From NCBI RefSeq assembly GCF_014204755.1, contig NZ_JACHLZ010000001.1, positions 2,852,001 through 2,916,000 of the forward strand: a DNA stretch of 64,000 bases, in the 5' to 3' direction. How positions within the stretch are numbered: position 1 is the stretch's first letter; each line of letters starts with the position of its first letter. Position numbers and translations under genes: made by a program. Positions 43,555 through 53,011 of this stretch are shown here, one piece after another. This DNA is from Brachybacterium aquaticum. Lineage in GTDB: Bacteria; Actinomycetota; Actinomycetes; Actinomycetales; Dermabacteraceae. The notes beneath the pieces were generated by a model. It did no database searches. It was not told where the DNA came from and saw only the letters and a list, made by a program, of their open reading frames with translations.

Positions 43555-44400
43555 TCAGCGGGGGCCCCACACCCGGTGCCGGAGATTGCCCTGCCACCGC
43601 CCGATGATCCAGCCGAGAGCCCGGGCACTGTCCACCCGGTTCCCGCGGCCGAGCACGAACCGGGCCGAGGTGCGCACGATCCGCCGGATGTCGTGGCGCT
43701 CCGCGCCCGGCGACGATCCCTCGATCCCGAGGTGACGGTGCTTGACGTAGAGCTGGATGTACGTCGCACCGTACCGACGGAACTGACGGAATGCCGAGCG
43801 CGCCTCCGACCGGGGCACGTAGGAGAACCGGGCATCCCGGATCACGCCCAGGGTGAATCCGGCGAGCTGGGCCCGCCAGCAGAAGTCGACCTCCTCCTGG
43901 CCTCCGACGAACCGCTCGTCGAAGCCGCCCACGGCATCGAACACCTCACGGCGCATGGCGAGGAACGCCGAGATCCCGTACGGCAGGAACTTCTGGGACA
44001 CGGGCAGCTCGAACGTCGCAGGATCCTCTCCCAGCGGGACCCCGGTGGCGAGATCGAGGGCGGGATCGGCCGCGAAGGCGTCGACGACCGCTCTCAGCGC
44101 GCCGGGATCAATCTCGTCGTCGGCATCGAGGAAGAGGACCAGCGGTGCCCCGGCTCGGTTGATGCCCTCGTTCCGTGCGCAGTTCGCGCCCTGCGCCCTC
44201 AGCGCCGGCACGACGGTCACCTCGAGGCCGGCGGCGTCGGCGAGCGCCGCCTGAGCGGTGCCGTCCGTGGAGCGGTTGTCCGCCACGATCACCTCGAAGC
44301 GGGGTGGGTCGACCTGTGCGGCGATCGAGCGGAGCTGTCGCCCGATCGTCGGGGCCGCGTCGTAGGCCGGGATCACGATGCTGAGCTCGGGCCCGCTCAT
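43555..44400 (-). CDS. GT2-family glycosyltransferase
   Basis: A 281-residue GT-A protein starting MSGPELSIVIPAYDAAPTIGRQL. It has VIVADNRSTDGTAQAAL, the DXD motif FLDADDEIDPGAL at about 90-102, and VGGFDERFVGGQEEVDFCWRAQLAG at about 152-175 (the ED base motif). ATG 44400 overlaps the upstream GT4 stop by 4 bp. It is the last gene of the 13-gene operon. Confidence 0.88.
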   Translation of the reverse strand: MSGPELSIVIPAYDAAPTIGRQLRSIAAQVDPPRFEVIVADNRSTDGTAQAALADAAGLEVTVVPALRAQGANCARNEGINRAGAPLVLFLDADDEIDPGALRAVVDAFAADPALDLATGVPLGEDPATFELPVSQKFLPYGISAFLAMRREVFDAVGGFDERFVGGQEEVDFCWRAQLAGFTLGVIRDARFSYVPRSEARSAFRQFRRYGATYIQLYVKHRHLGIEGSSPGAERHDIRRIVRTSARFVLGRGNRVDSARALGWIIGRWQGNLRHRVWGPR

Positions 44401-45524
44401 GCCGGTCCCTGCTCTGCCGCGATGTCCCTGATCCGACGGATGAAGATCTCCTCCGAGAAGCGGGCGACGTGCTCGCGGATCCGCTGCGTTTCCCACGCCT
44501 GCTCCGAGATCGCCCGGACGCCCTCACCGATCGCCTCGGGAGTGGCGGTCCCGAAGAACATGCCGTTCACCCCTTCCGCGACGGTGTCGAGATAGCCGCC
44601 GGCCCGGAGCGCCAGAGTGGGCACTCCGTGCGCACCGGCCTCCAACGGGGTCAGTCCGAAGTCCTCATGGCTCGCGGCGATCAGGGTGCGGGCGTGACCA
44701 TATGCCCGCCTCATCTGTGCGTCGGAGAGGCCCTCGACCAGTCGGACATTCGAGGGTGCCAGCGACTGCAGCCTCGCCTTCTCAGGGCCCGTGCCGATGA
44801 CAAGGAGGCGCCGGTCGGGCATCGATCGGAAGGCCTCGACGACTCGGTCCACGTGCTTGTAGGGCTGGAGCCGGGAGACCACGAGATGGTGGCCGCCTTC
44901 GGCGCCGTCCGGTCCCGCCCATCCGACGAGCTCGGGGATCCGCTCCTGGTCGCCCTCGGCGACCGCGGGGCTGAACGGGGGGAACAGGGTGGGGGCATCG
45001 ATCCCGTAGACACGGCGGATCCGCTCCCGGACGACCGTGGAGTTGGACAGGTACGCGTCGGCCCGGAGCGCCGCACGCCGGTCCCAGCGGCGCAGCCCCG
45101 GACCGAGCGCGCCGACGGCGAGGCGCTTGGGCGACAGCCTGCCTGCGTCACCGAGGTAGTCGTCCGGGAGGTAGAGCCACCGCGCGGGGGAATGGCAGTA
45201 GACGATCCGTCGGCCGTCCGTCGGGAAGGCGTGGGCCCATCCGGAGGACGAGGCGATCACGATGTCGGCGTCGATGCGCATCGCGGAGGCCGCCCCGGCG
45301 AGCAGCGGGAGCGCCAGCCGGGGGTCGCGCCGGAAGGCCGCGATCCGGTTCAGCGGACTCACCCGGATGGTGCGCTCTCGGAACTCGGGGTACGTCTGGT
45401 CCGGCGCGTAGAAGAGCGTGTGGATCTCGGCCTCGGGGAACGCCCGGGCGAGCGAGAGCACCACTCGCTCGGCGCCGCCGCGCTGGGTGAGGTAGTCGTG
45501 GGCGATCGCGATCCTCGGGCTCAT
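44397..45524 (-). CDS. GT4-family glycosyltransferase
   Basis: A 375-residue GT-B enzyme with the start MSPRIAIAHDYLTQRGGAERVVLSLARAF, typical of mannosyl- and galactosyl-transferases near surface polysaccharide loci (WsaF-like groups). RIVYCHSPARWLYLPDDYLG follows. The C-terminal half has HHLVVSRLQPYKHVDRVVEAFRSM, VIGTGPEKARLQSLA, VEGLSDAQMRRAYGHARTLI, HEDFGLTPLEAGAHGVPTLALRAGG, with the two catalytic-region glutamates. ATGA overlaps link it to the genes on both sides. Confidence 0.88.
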   Translation of the reverse strand: MSPRIAIAHDYLTQRGGAERVVLSLARAFPEAEIHTLFYAPDQTYPEFRERTIRVSPLNRIAAFRRDPRLALPLLAGAASAMRIDADIVIASSSGWAHAFPTDGRRIVYCHSPARWLYLPDDYLGDAGRLSPKRLAVGALGPGLRRWDRRAALRADAYLSNSTVVRERIRRVYGIDAPTLFPPFSPAVAEGDQERIPELVGWAGPDGAEGGHHLVVSRLQPYKHVDRVVEAFRSMPDRRLLVIGTGPEKARLQSLAPSNVRLVEGLSDAQMRRAYGHARTLIAASHEDFGLTPLEAGAHGVPTLALRAGGYLDTVAEGVNGMFFGTATPEAIGEGVRAISEQAWETQRIREHVARFSEEIFIRRIRDIAAEQGPA

Positions 45525-46480
45525 CAGAACACCTCCTCCGCCTTCCGCGGACGACGGTATCCGGCGAGAGCAGCGGACTCTACCGAGAGCGCGACCAGCT
45601 TGCGGCCCACAGCTGCCGGAAGATGCGGGAGCACTCGGTCGACCGCAGCTCCGCGCCGGTCCGACGGGATCGGCACTCTCGAGAGCGCCCGCACCATCCC
45701 ATTCCACAAGCTCCACGGAGGCACCGCTCCGGGAAGTCCCGCCTCCGGATGCTTCCGCTCGAAGATCCGCCGTGCGGCACCGGAGTGGCTCGCCCTCCGT
45801 GCGCGGATCTCGGTCGTGACGGCTGCGACGCGGTGCGGTGTCTCGAGTTCCGGGGCGAGTTGCACGGGCACGCCTGCCTCGTGCAGCCGGTATCCGTAGT
45901 CGACGTCCTCCCAGCCGTAGAGTCGGTACTCGGGGTCGTAGGGTCCGACCCGTTTCCACGTGTCCCGGGTGATCGAGCAGTTCCCGGCCCAGAAACGCCA
46001 CGTCCGGTCGGAGGGGGTGGCATACGCGTCGCGGCGGAAGCGCTCGTCGGCGTCCCGGCCGTACACGGTGGCGTAGGCGGTGTGACGGAACTCATTGCGG
46101 TAGAGGCCGATGACACCGCGCTCACCGGACGCGTGCGCGGCGACGTGCTGCGCGACGTAATCGGGAGCGGGGACGAGATCGTCGTCGCAGCGGATCAGCA
46201 CCCTCCCCTGCGCAGCATCGAATCCGGCGTTGAGCGCGGCGACCCTTCCCTGGTTCTGCGGCAAGAGGATGTGGCGGACGGCGACTCGGCGCTCCGCCTC
46301 GGCGAGCGCCGCGGAGCCATCGTCGACACCGTCGATCACGAGGATGACCTCGAAGGCCGGAGTGCCTCGCTGCTGGGCGGCCAGTGCGTCGAGCAGGCAC
46401 GGAAGTCGCTCCACCCCGCGGTAGGTGGGGACGATGATGCTGGCCTCTGCACCGTTCCCGCGAATCAAGTCGTCACTCAT
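45524..46480 (-). CDS. GT2-family glycosyltransferase
   Basis: A 318-residue GT-A protein. ASIIVPTYRGVERLPCLLDALAAQ, VILVIDGVDDGSAAL, the DXD-like RCDDDLVPAPDYV at about 95-107 and YDPEYRLYGWEDVDYGYRLHEAG at about 165-187 (ED base) are present. WFWAGNCSI-like segments and an Arg-rich basic C-terminus follow. It is joined to both neighbours by 1-4 bp overlaps in the long operon. Confidence 0.88.
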   Translation of the reverse strand: MSDDLIRGNGAEASIIVPTYRGVERLPCLLDALAAQQRGTPAFEVILVIDGVDDGSAALAEAERRVAVRHILLPQNQGRVAALNAGFDAAQGRVLIRCDDDLVPAPDYVAQHVAAHASGERGVIGLYRNEFRHTAYATVYGRDADERFRRDAYATPSDRTWRFWAGNCSITRDTWKRVGPYDPEYRLYGWEDVDYGYRLHEAGVPVQLAPELETPHRVAAVTTEIRARRASHSGAARRIFERKHPEAGLPGAVPPWSLWNGMVRALSRVPIPSDRRGAAVDRVLPHLPAAVGRKLVALSVESAALAGYRRPRKAEEVF

Positions 46481-47526
46481 GTCGTCACCTCATCGGAAAG
46501 CGCGGTCAGCAGGTTGGTGACGCGACGGGTGCCTGCGGCGGGCGAGAAGAGGGCTTCCCAGCGCGCACGTGCTGCCGCGGCGAGGGTGAGCTGCTTCTCG
46601 GGCTCCCGACGGAGTGCTGCGCGGATCACGCGCGCGAGGTGGTCAGCATCACCGGCGCGGGCGATCCCTGCTGCCGTTCCACCGACAACCTCCGGCAGAG
46701 CGCCTGCGTCGGAGACGACCACCGGCAGACCGGCTGCCATCGCTTCCGCGGCGACGAGACCGAACGTCTCCGGCGCGGCAGAGGGGACGACGAGCATGTC
46801 CACGTCCTCGAATAGCTGTTCCCTGGGCACCCATCCTTGCCGCTCGACCATCCCCTCGAGAGGGGCGAGAGCGGCAGCGACCGCAGCATCGTCCGTCGTG
46901 TTTCCGAAGCGGTTCTCGCCAGCGACGACGAGGTCGGCCTCCTGACCGTCCTCGCGAGCAAGAAGGCCTATGGCACGAGCGAGAACGTCCACACCCTTGT
47001 CCCGAGTGAGCCGGCCGAGGTATCCGATCCTCGCCGCTCGGTCGGTCGGCATCACGCGGGGGCGGTAGTCGATGTCCGCGGTCCAGTTCTCCAGCACGCG
47101 CGCTCTGGGCACCTCGGCCGCCATCCACTGCGAGGGGACCAGGACCGCGCGCGCGCCGGCGCGAGCCGCTCGCAGCATCATCCGATGAGTCCTGCCCGGT
47201 ACCGCGTGGAGATGGACCACGCGGGGTCCCTGCGCGACGGTCGCGGTGGAGGGCACGAGGCCGTTGCACCAGAGCGGCACATCACGATGGTTCCTCCGCC
47301 AGTCCCGGAGTGCTGTCATGTACTGCCGTCGCCCCTGTGCGAGAAGTCGTGTCGTCCGAAAACCCGACGCCTCGGCCTCCGAGAGGAGCGTGCCCGGAAC
47401 GGTCGGACCGATCACCAGCACCTCCACGCCGATGTCCCGCAGCGCTGAGGCGATGCCGAGCAGCATCACCTCGCCGCCACCGATCTCTCCGTTGTTCGTG
47501 GCGATCGCGATGTGTGGCGCAGTCAC
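46477..47526 (-). CDS. GT4-family glycosyltransferase
   Basis: A 349-residue GT-B protein starting with GTG. MTAPHIAIATNNGEIGGGEVMLLGIA is the typical GT4 N-terminal. The C-terminal half shows RIGYLGRLTRDKGVDVLARAIGLL, VVAGENRFGN, MVERQGWVPREQLFEDVDMLVVPSAAPETFGLVAAEAMAAGLPVVVSDAGALPEVV with the E(x7)E region. It overlaps its neighbours by GTGA and ATGA. Confidence 0.88.
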   Translation of the reverse strand: MTAPHIAIATNNGEIGGGEVMLLGIASALRDIGVEVLVIGPTVPGTLLSEAEASGFRTTRLLAQGRRQYMTALRDWRRNHRDVPLWCNGLVPSTATVAQGPRVVHLHAVPGRTHRMMLRAARAGARAVLVPSQWMAAEVPRARVLENWTADIDYRPRVMPTDRAARIGYLGRLTRDKGVDVLARAIGLLAREDGQEADLVVAGENRFGNTTDDAAVAAALAPLEGMVERQGWVPREQLFEDVDMLVVPSAAPETFGLVAAEAMAAGLPVVVSDAGALPEVVGGTAAGIARAGDADHLARVIRAALRREPEKQLTLAAAARARWEALFSPAAGTRRVTNLLTALSDEVTT

Positions 47527-48443
47527 GAATCACGACCCGTTCCAAGAAGCTCCCGCTCCGGAAGCCTTCTCAGCAGCACGTAGTCGATGTACCCGTGCAC
47601 CCGACCGACCGCGGCCACGACACGTCCGGCGCTCGCCCTGTCCACTGACCGTTGCCGCAGGGATGCTCTCAGCGCACCGAGAGATGTCGAGATGACGTCT
47701 CGCAGGACGACGCGGGCGGTATACCGCCTGTTGTCGTACAGGGGATATCGCGAAGCCATCAGGACCCGCCCTCTGCCAGGCATGAACTTCTTGCGCAGTG
47801 ACGTTCCGGCACCGCTCATGGTGAAGTGCACGACTGCGCCGGGGACGTAGACGATCGGGAAACCGGCTTCTTGCATCCGCCACGAGAGGTCGACGTCCTC
47901 GAATCCGTACCGCGGGAGCGACTCGTCATATCCTCCCGCGGCGAAGAACGCCGCCCTGTCGACAGCGCAGTTCGCATTCCCGACGTGGGGAAGATAGGGG
48001 CTCTCCATCAATCCTGGCCCGAACACCTCCGGGTGCTCCACCCCCTGCCCATCGAAGGCGAGAATCCGCCCGCCCGCCAGCTGACCGTCGTCCACTCCCC
48101 GCACGAAAGCAACCACCCACCCAGGACAGACCCTGTCGTCGGCGTCGCAGAACAGCAGCCGCCGCCCCCTGGCCGCCGTCGCTCCGATATTTCGGGCGCG
48201 CGGAATGCCCGGCCGTCCACCGGCGTCCACGATGCGGATCTCGTCCGTGGCATGCCTCGTCCGGGCCTGCCACTCCCGGACCACGTCCAGTGTGTCGTCG
48301 GTGGACCCATTGTCGACGACGATGACCTCGAAGGCGGGGGCGTCCTCCTGAGCGTCCAGCGCTTCGAGCTGCCGACGGATGGTGGCGCCACCATTCCGCA
48401 CACAGATGATCACTGACGCCTCCGGATGCTTGGGATCAGGCAT
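47523..48443 (-). CDS. GT2-family glycosyltransferase
   Basis: A 306-residue GT-A enzyme. I chose ATG 48443 because GGGGAAGG precedes it and it overlaps the Wzy stop by 8 bp; an upstream start at 48497 is possible. EASVIICVRNGGATIRRQLEALDAQ, VIVVDNGSTDDTLDVVREW, the DXD motif FCDADDRVCPGWV and YDESLPRYGFEDVDLSWRMQEAGF (ED base) are present. The last 90 residues are basic and may touch the membrane. Confidence 0.86.
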   Translation of the reverse strand: MPDPKHPEASVIICVRNGGATIRRQLEALDAQEDAPAFEVIVVDNGSTDDTLDVVREWQARTRHATDEIRIVDAGGRPGIPRARNIGATAARGRRLLFCDADDRVCPGWVVAFVRGVDDGQLAGGRILAFDGQGVEHPEVFGPGLMESPYLPHVGNANCAVDRAAFFAAGGYDESLPRYGFEDVDLSWRMQEAGFPIVYVPGAVVHFTMSGAGTSLRKKFMPGRGRVLMASRYPLYDNRRYTARVVLRDVISTSLGALRASLRQRSVDRASAGRVVAAVGRVHGYIDYVLLRRLPERELLGTGRDS

Positions 48444-49689
48444 CCTTCCCCTCCGCGAAGTTCCCGGCCGAGGCCGGTTCTGCTGTTCGAGCACCAATGG
48501 TCAGCCCGCGCTCCACGCGTGGAGAGAGACCGCACTGGAGTGCGAAGGCAAGCGGCATCGCCCAGTAGATCGTCAAGAACACTTCACCGAGTCTCGTCGC
48601 ACAGATGAGGACGGCGATCCCGAGAGCTTGGGCGAAGATCTTCTGCGAGTCCAGACTCTTGGCGAACGGTCGCAGCATGACCAGCGCAGTGACTCCGACG
48701 ACAGCGATGGTCCAGGGCCACCCGCCCTCGACGAGGGCGGTCCAGTACGAGTTGTGGAAGAACCAGCGGCCGTCGTCCATCGGAACCCAGGCCTCGCCGA
48801 GCCCTCGGCCGAAGAATCCTGTCTCCTGAACCTTGTCGAGCGAGGCGGCATCGATTCGAGCTCGCAGGAGATCAGAGCCCTGGCGGTCGGAGAAGACGCC
48901 GATCTGGGAGAAGTCCTCGGCGGTGAGCCACACCAGATATGCCGTGACCGCGCCGAGAACCCACCTTCCGATCAGGGGCAGCCGGGGGGCGATGCTCACC
49001 CAGCAGCACGCTGCGATGTAAGCGGCGATGGACGTGCGGGAGCCGGTCCACCACACACAGGCGCCGAACGCGATGAAGAGGACGAGCCGGTGGCTCGTTC
49101 GCCGAGCGATGGCGATCGCGAGCAGACCGAACAGGCAGTAGGAGAGCCCCGCGACGTTCTTGTCCCCCACGAATCCGGTGAGGAATCCTCCGTAGAGGTC
49201 CGGGAGGAGGCCCATGTAGAACAACGGCACGTTCAGGAGCAGTGCGGCGCAGAAGCCGTAGATCGCCGAACGCAGATCGATCCTGCCGGTGGCGGTGACC
49301 AGCACCAGGATGCAGACCGCCGCCATGCGCAGCAGACGGCCTTGCCAATCGGCCGAGTACTCGCCTGGGTCGGAGAAGAGCGACACGATCCCGGCATAGG
49401 TGAGCATGACCGCGAAGATCCACGGGAGTGCCTGAAACCTGCCCAGGTCGTAGAACGGCTTCCGGAGCAACGAGTACCCGAGGATCGCCGCGAGCGGAAG
49501 ATTCGTTCCAGCGATCCCTGCATCGATGGTGCCACTGACCACCAGGAGGAAGAAGAGCAGGAACTCCCCCAGTCGGATGGACGCGACGCCCTGCGCCGCG
49601 GCCAGCGTCTCGACACGGAGGGAGTGCCCCATACGGTGCGCGGCGTCCGTGGAGCGGCCTCGCGGGCTGGACAGACGGGTGGACATCAT
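48436..49689 (-). CDS. Wzy-like O-antigen polymerase / ligase
   Basis: A 417-residue polytopic protein with about ten to twelve helices and one large periplasmic loop at about 270-330 (SQIGVFSDRQGSDLLRARIDAASL, FFGRGLGEAWVPMDDGRWFFHNSYWTALVEGG). The GxG...HNS pattern there is typical of the O-antigen polymerase/ligase superfamily. ATG 49689 overlaps the upstream GT4 stop codon. It sits among GT genes of the long operon and should polymerise the second polysaccharide. A ligase function is the alternative. Confidence 0.82.
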   Translation of the reverse strand: MMSTRLSSPRGRSTDAAHRMGHSLRVETLAAAQGVASIRLGEFLLFFLLVVSGTIDAGIAGTNLPLAAILGYSLLRKPFYDLGRFQALPWIFAVMLTYAGIVSLFSDPGEYSADWQGRLLRMAAVCILVLVTATGRIDLRSAIYGFCAALLLNVPLFYMGLLPDLYGGFLTGFVGDKNVAGLSYCLFGLLAIAIARRTSHRLVLFIAFGACVWWTGSRTSIAAYIAACCWVSIAPRLPLIGRWVLGAVTAYLVWLTAEDFSQIGVFSDRQGSDLLRARIDAASLDKVQETGFFGRGLGEAWVPMDDGRWFFHNSYWTALVEGGWPWTIAVVGVTALVMLRPFAKSLDSQKIFAQALGIAVLICATRLGEVFLTIYWAMPLAFALQCGLSPRVERGLTIGARTAEPASAGNFAEGKDA

Positions 49690-50771
49690 CGACCCGCCTC
49701 CTCGTAGATGGAGGCGATTCTCCCCGTCATCCGCTCCCGTCCCCCGACCAGCGGCTCGGGCGACGGCCTCTGCATAAGGTCGACCCCTTGTCTCCGGATG
49801 GTGTCTGCGATGGTGCGGACGTCGGCAGAGTCGACCAGGCACTGTGCCGGGATGATTTCAGAATTGCCCCCAACGTCGGTCGCGACGATCCCGAGCCCGC
49901 GTGAGAGTGCATCGAGCAGCGTGTAGGAGAGGTTCTCCCACACGGAGAGCTGTACGACCACGTCGTGGGACGCCAGTGCGTCCTGTGAGTCCACGAATCC
50001 GCTGAACGTCACCGCGTTCTGAAGTCCGAGCTCAGCGCTCGACCGTTCCAGATCGTCGCGCAGTGGTCCGTCGCCGGCGACGGTCAGCGTGGCTTCGGGA
50101 TGTTCGGCGACCACCAGGGACATTGCGCGCAGCAGCTGGTCGATGCGCTTCTCGGGGGCGAGCCGGGCGAGGGACAGGACCCGGAGGCCCGGACGCGGCG
50201 CGGGGACGTCGGAAGGTGGGTCCACCTCATTGCGGATCACCGTGATCGGGGCGCCTCTCCCCCACTGTTCGAGAATCTGCTCGCGGGTCGACTCGCTGAC
50301 GGCGATAACGTGGTCGGTGCGGTGCAGTCGCGCACGATGCGCTGCGGACTTCGCCGCCGCGCTCATCCGTCCCGGCTGGAAGTAGCCGCGCACGCCGGAG
50401 ATGCCGTGCTCGGTGGAGACGAGCCGGATCCGCTCACCGCGACCGGAGCGCAGCCCGGTCACCGCGGCGACGCCGATGAGATCGGCGAACGCGAGGTGGG
50501 TGTGCAGCAGATCCGGGGCGAGTCGGCGCAGCACGGCGCGCACCTCAGAGACTGCACGACCGGTCCCGTCGGCCGGTGAGACCGCCGCGGTGACCATGGG
50601 CGAGCCCTGCGCGCGGAGTGCCTCGGCGAGCGGCCCCTCGGGGCACACCACCACGACACGCCATCCCGGGATGCCGACCTCGGTCGCATCCAGGATATGG
50701 CGAGCCACGCCTCCCAGCTCGGCCACGGGCACGAGCCAGCAGGCGGTGCGAGGAGTCGGACTCAGAACCAC
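49686..50771 (-). CDS. GT4-family glycosyltransferase
   Basis: A 361-residue GT-B protein, starting with GTG. ACWLVPVAELGGVARHILDATEVG, DHVIAVSESTREQILEQWG, then LRVLSLARLAPEKRIDQLLRAMSLV, LTVAGDGPLRDDLERSSAELGLQNAVTFSGFVDSQDALASHDVVVQLSVWENLSYTLLDALSRGLGIVATDVGGNSEI. Donor-loop glutamate is replaced by a WENLSYTLLDAL arrangement typical of a subset of GT4 enzymes. It overlaps the NulO synthase gene by 10 bp. Confidence 0.86.
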   Translation of the reverse strand: MVLSPTPRTACWLVPVAELGGVARHILDATEVGIPGWRVVVVCPEGPLAEALRAQGSPMVTAAVSPADGTGRAVSEVRAVLRRLAPDLLHTHLAFADLIGVAAVTGLRSGRGERIRLVSTEHGISGVRGYFQPGRMSAAAKSAAHRARLHRTDHVIAVSESTREQILEQWGRGAPITVIRNEVDPPSDVPAPRPGLRVLSLARLAPEKRIDQLLRAMSLVVAEHPEATLTVAGDGPLRDDLERSSAELGLQNAVTFSGFVDSQDALASHDVVVQLSVWENLSYTLLDALSRGLGIVATDVGGNSEIIPAQCLVDSADVRTIADTIRRQGVDLMQRPSPEPLVGGRERMTGRIASIYEEAGR

Positions 50772-53011
50772 TCCGCCAGCCGATCCAGCGCGACGAAGAA
50801 GCCCTCGCCGGTGTTGACGTGCCCCATCCAGATCTCGGGGATGAACGGAGCGGACGGGGCGAGGCGGTCCATCCGCTCGGCGAGGTCCTTGAAGTCGACC
50901 TCACCCTCCCCCACCTGTACGCCCTCGCCGTCGACGCCCACGGAGTCGACGATGTGGAGGTGCTCGGTATAGGGGCCCATCGCCTCGAGGTACTCGCTGA
51001 AGGGGCGGCCGAAGAAATTCGCGGCGAGCTTGGAGTGGGAGACGTCCAAGGTGAGACGCCGCCCGTAGGTCTCGCAGAACCAGACGGTGTCCTCGGGCTC
51101 CATGAACAGGTTGTGGTACTGCTGACCGCCCATGAGCCACGGGAAGGGCGGGAGGGTCTGGGCGGTCAGGCGCACGCCGCTCTCGTCGATCCGCTCGAGT
51201 CCCTGCTGGACCCTCTCGTACAGCGGATACCGCTCCTCGGGGCGGAGGTGGCGGTCCGGGAGGAACCCGCCCATGGTGACGATGACGATGGGGTCCTGCT
51301 CGCTCGGGAAGTGCTCGCGCAGGTCGCGGGCGAGGTCGACGACGCGCTGGACCTCGCGGATCGAGCGCTCCCAGATCGCCTCGTCGGGGGAGGCGAGGTC
51401 GATCAGGAAGTCGCCGGGGTAGAGGTCCGGGGCGTGGACGGTCGCGAACTGCTCGAAGGTCTCGCCGGGCGAGAGGATCTCGGAGAGGTCGAGGTCCATG
51501 TCCTTGGCGGACTGGTGGAACTCGAGGAAGTCGGGGCGGGAGACGTCCAGCAGGCTGCGGAAGTCGTGGAACCGCACGGGCAGACCCCACGGGCGGCGGA
51601 AGCTGTGCTCGCCGCGCTGGGTGGGGCGGCCCGCGAGGTCGCCGGGGTAGAAGAAGTCGCCGGCAGGGACGTCGCGGTGCAGGGTGGTGCCGAGCAGCGC
51701 GTCGCGACGGTTGGGCTGGAGGCCGCGGCCGGGGCTCTTGACGTCCACGTCTGCGGCGGTGACCACGTCGCCGCTGCGGAGGTCGCGGGCGGCGACGAGG
51801 GACTTGGCGAGGTTCACGCGGTTCATGAGCTCGCCGGTGGACAGCTCGCGGGGGGCGTCGCTGCCGAGGGCCTGCTCGACCTCGCGGATCTGGGTGACCA
51901 TGGCGGCGAGCTCGTCGGGCAGCAGGGAGACCTTGTGGTCGTTGCCCTCGAGGGAGCGGTCCACGGTCACATGCTTCTCGATGATGGAAGCGCCGCGGGC
52001 GACGGCGGCGACCGGGACGTGCCAGCCGCGCTCGTGGCCGGAGTAGCCGACGGGGCAGTCGCCGAGCTCGGCGAGGCGGTCCATGTACCGCAGGTTCACG
52101 TCCTTGAACGGTGCGGGGTAGGTGGACTGGGTCTGCAGCAGAGCGAACGGGGCGCCGTGCGAGCGCAGCAGCGAGACGGCGCCGCTGATCTCCTGCTCGG
52201 TGCTCATGCCTGTGGAGACGATCATGGGGGCGCCGAGGTCCGCGACGTGGGCGAGCAGGTCGTCGTTGGTGAGGTCGGCGGAGGCGATCTTGTAGGCGGG
52301 GATGCCGTACTCGGCGAGCGCGTCCGCGGAGGCGAGGTCCCACGGGGTGCACAGCACGTCGACGTCCCGGGCGGCGCAGTGGTCGAAGACGCGGTACATG
52401 TCCTCGACCGAGAGGGAGTACTTGGCCAGGAGGTTCATCGTGTACTGCGGGCCGAGGTCCTCGCCGGCGGAGGCCGCACCGCCGGAGCGGTAGAGGGTCG
52501 CCATGTCGCGGAGCTGGAACTTCACGGCGTCCACGCCCGCGTCGACGCAGCGGTCCACGAGGGTGCGGGCGAGGTCGAGGTCGCCCTGGTGGTTGTTGCC
52601 GATCTCGCCGATGACCAGGGCCCGCTCCCCCTCCCCGACGGCACGACGGCCGATCTGCAGGGTGCGGGTGCCGGGGGTGGCGACCGCGATGAGGCGGCCG
52701 GCGTCGTCCAGGACGGGGATGCGGTCCACGCCTCGTCGGAACAGGCTCGTGATGTCCGTGGCCGGGGTGCCCTCGGTGACGGAGACGAAGCGGGTGTTCG
52801 CGGCGCTGAGGGCGGGGGTGGTGAGGTCGGGGACGGGCTGCTCGACGAGCCAGCGGCGCACGTCCCCGTCGCTGAGGGTGCCCTGGACGATCCCGTGGGT
52901 GTCGACGAGGAACACGACGCGGGCGCGGTTAGCGTCGATGCGTCGCAGGGCTTCGAGCACGGTGGCCTGCGGGTCCACCGCGTAGGGCGCTGTGCGGCGG
53001 TCCAGGATCAT
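50762..53011 (-). CDS. NeuB-type nonulosonate synthase in a CBS-NeuB-SAF-TIM-barrel fusion
   Basis: A 749-residue fusion. ATG 53011 follows GGAGG and overlaps the cytidylyltransferase stop by ATGA; an upstream ATG at 53023 is possible. Residues 1-115 are a CBS pair. Residues 125-365 are a NeuB barrel: IGEIGNNHQGDLDLA, VDAVKFQ, YKIASADLTN, QTQSTYPAPFKDVNL, VGYSGHERGW and IIEKHVTVDRSLEGNDHKVSL. A SAF domain (about 380-450) has NRVNLAKSLVAARDLRSGD and PGRGLQPN. Residues 455-749 are a xylose-isomerase-like TIM barrel. The enzyme should condense phosphoenolpyruvate with a hexosamine to make a sialic-, legionaminic- or pseudaminic-type acid. The C-terminal barrel may be an epimerase. No separate NeuC hydrolase-epimerase is visible in the window. 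Confidence 0.85.
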   Translation of the reverse strand: MILDRRTAPYAVDPQATVLEALRRIDANRARVVFLVDTHGIVQGTLSDGDVRRWLVEQPVPDLTTPALSAANTRFVSVTEGTPATDITSLFRRGVDRIPVLDDAGRLIAVATPGTRTLQIGRRAVGEGERALVIGEIGNNHQGDLDLARTLVDRCVDAGVDAVKFQLRDMATLYRSGGAASAGEDLGPQYTMNLLAKYSLSVEDMYRVFDHCAARDVDVLCTPWDLASADALAEYGIPAYKIASADLTNDDLLAHVADLGAPMIVSTGMSTEQEISGAVSLLRSHGAPFALLQTQSTYPAPFKDVNLRYMDRLAELGDCPVGYSGHERGWHVPVAAVARGASIIEKHVTVDRSLEGNDHKVSLLPDELAAMVTQIREVEQALGSDAPRELSTGELMNRVNLAKSLVAARDLRSGDVVTAADVDVKSPGRGLQPNRRDALLGTTLHRDVPAGDFFYPGDLAGRPTQRGEHSFRRPWGLPVRFHDFRSLLDVSRPDFLEFHQSAKDMDLDLSEILSPGETFEQFATVHAPDLYPGDFLIDLASPDEAIWERSIREVQRVVDLARDLREHFPSEQDPIVIVTMGGFLPDRHLRPEERYPLYERVQQGLERIDESGVRLTAQTLPPFPWLMGGQQYHNLFMEPEDTVWFCETYGRRLTLDVSHSKLAANFFGRPFSEYLEAMGPYTEHLHIVDSVGVDGEGVQVGEGEVDFKDLAERMDRLAPSAPFIPEIWMGHVNTGEGFFVALDRLAEWF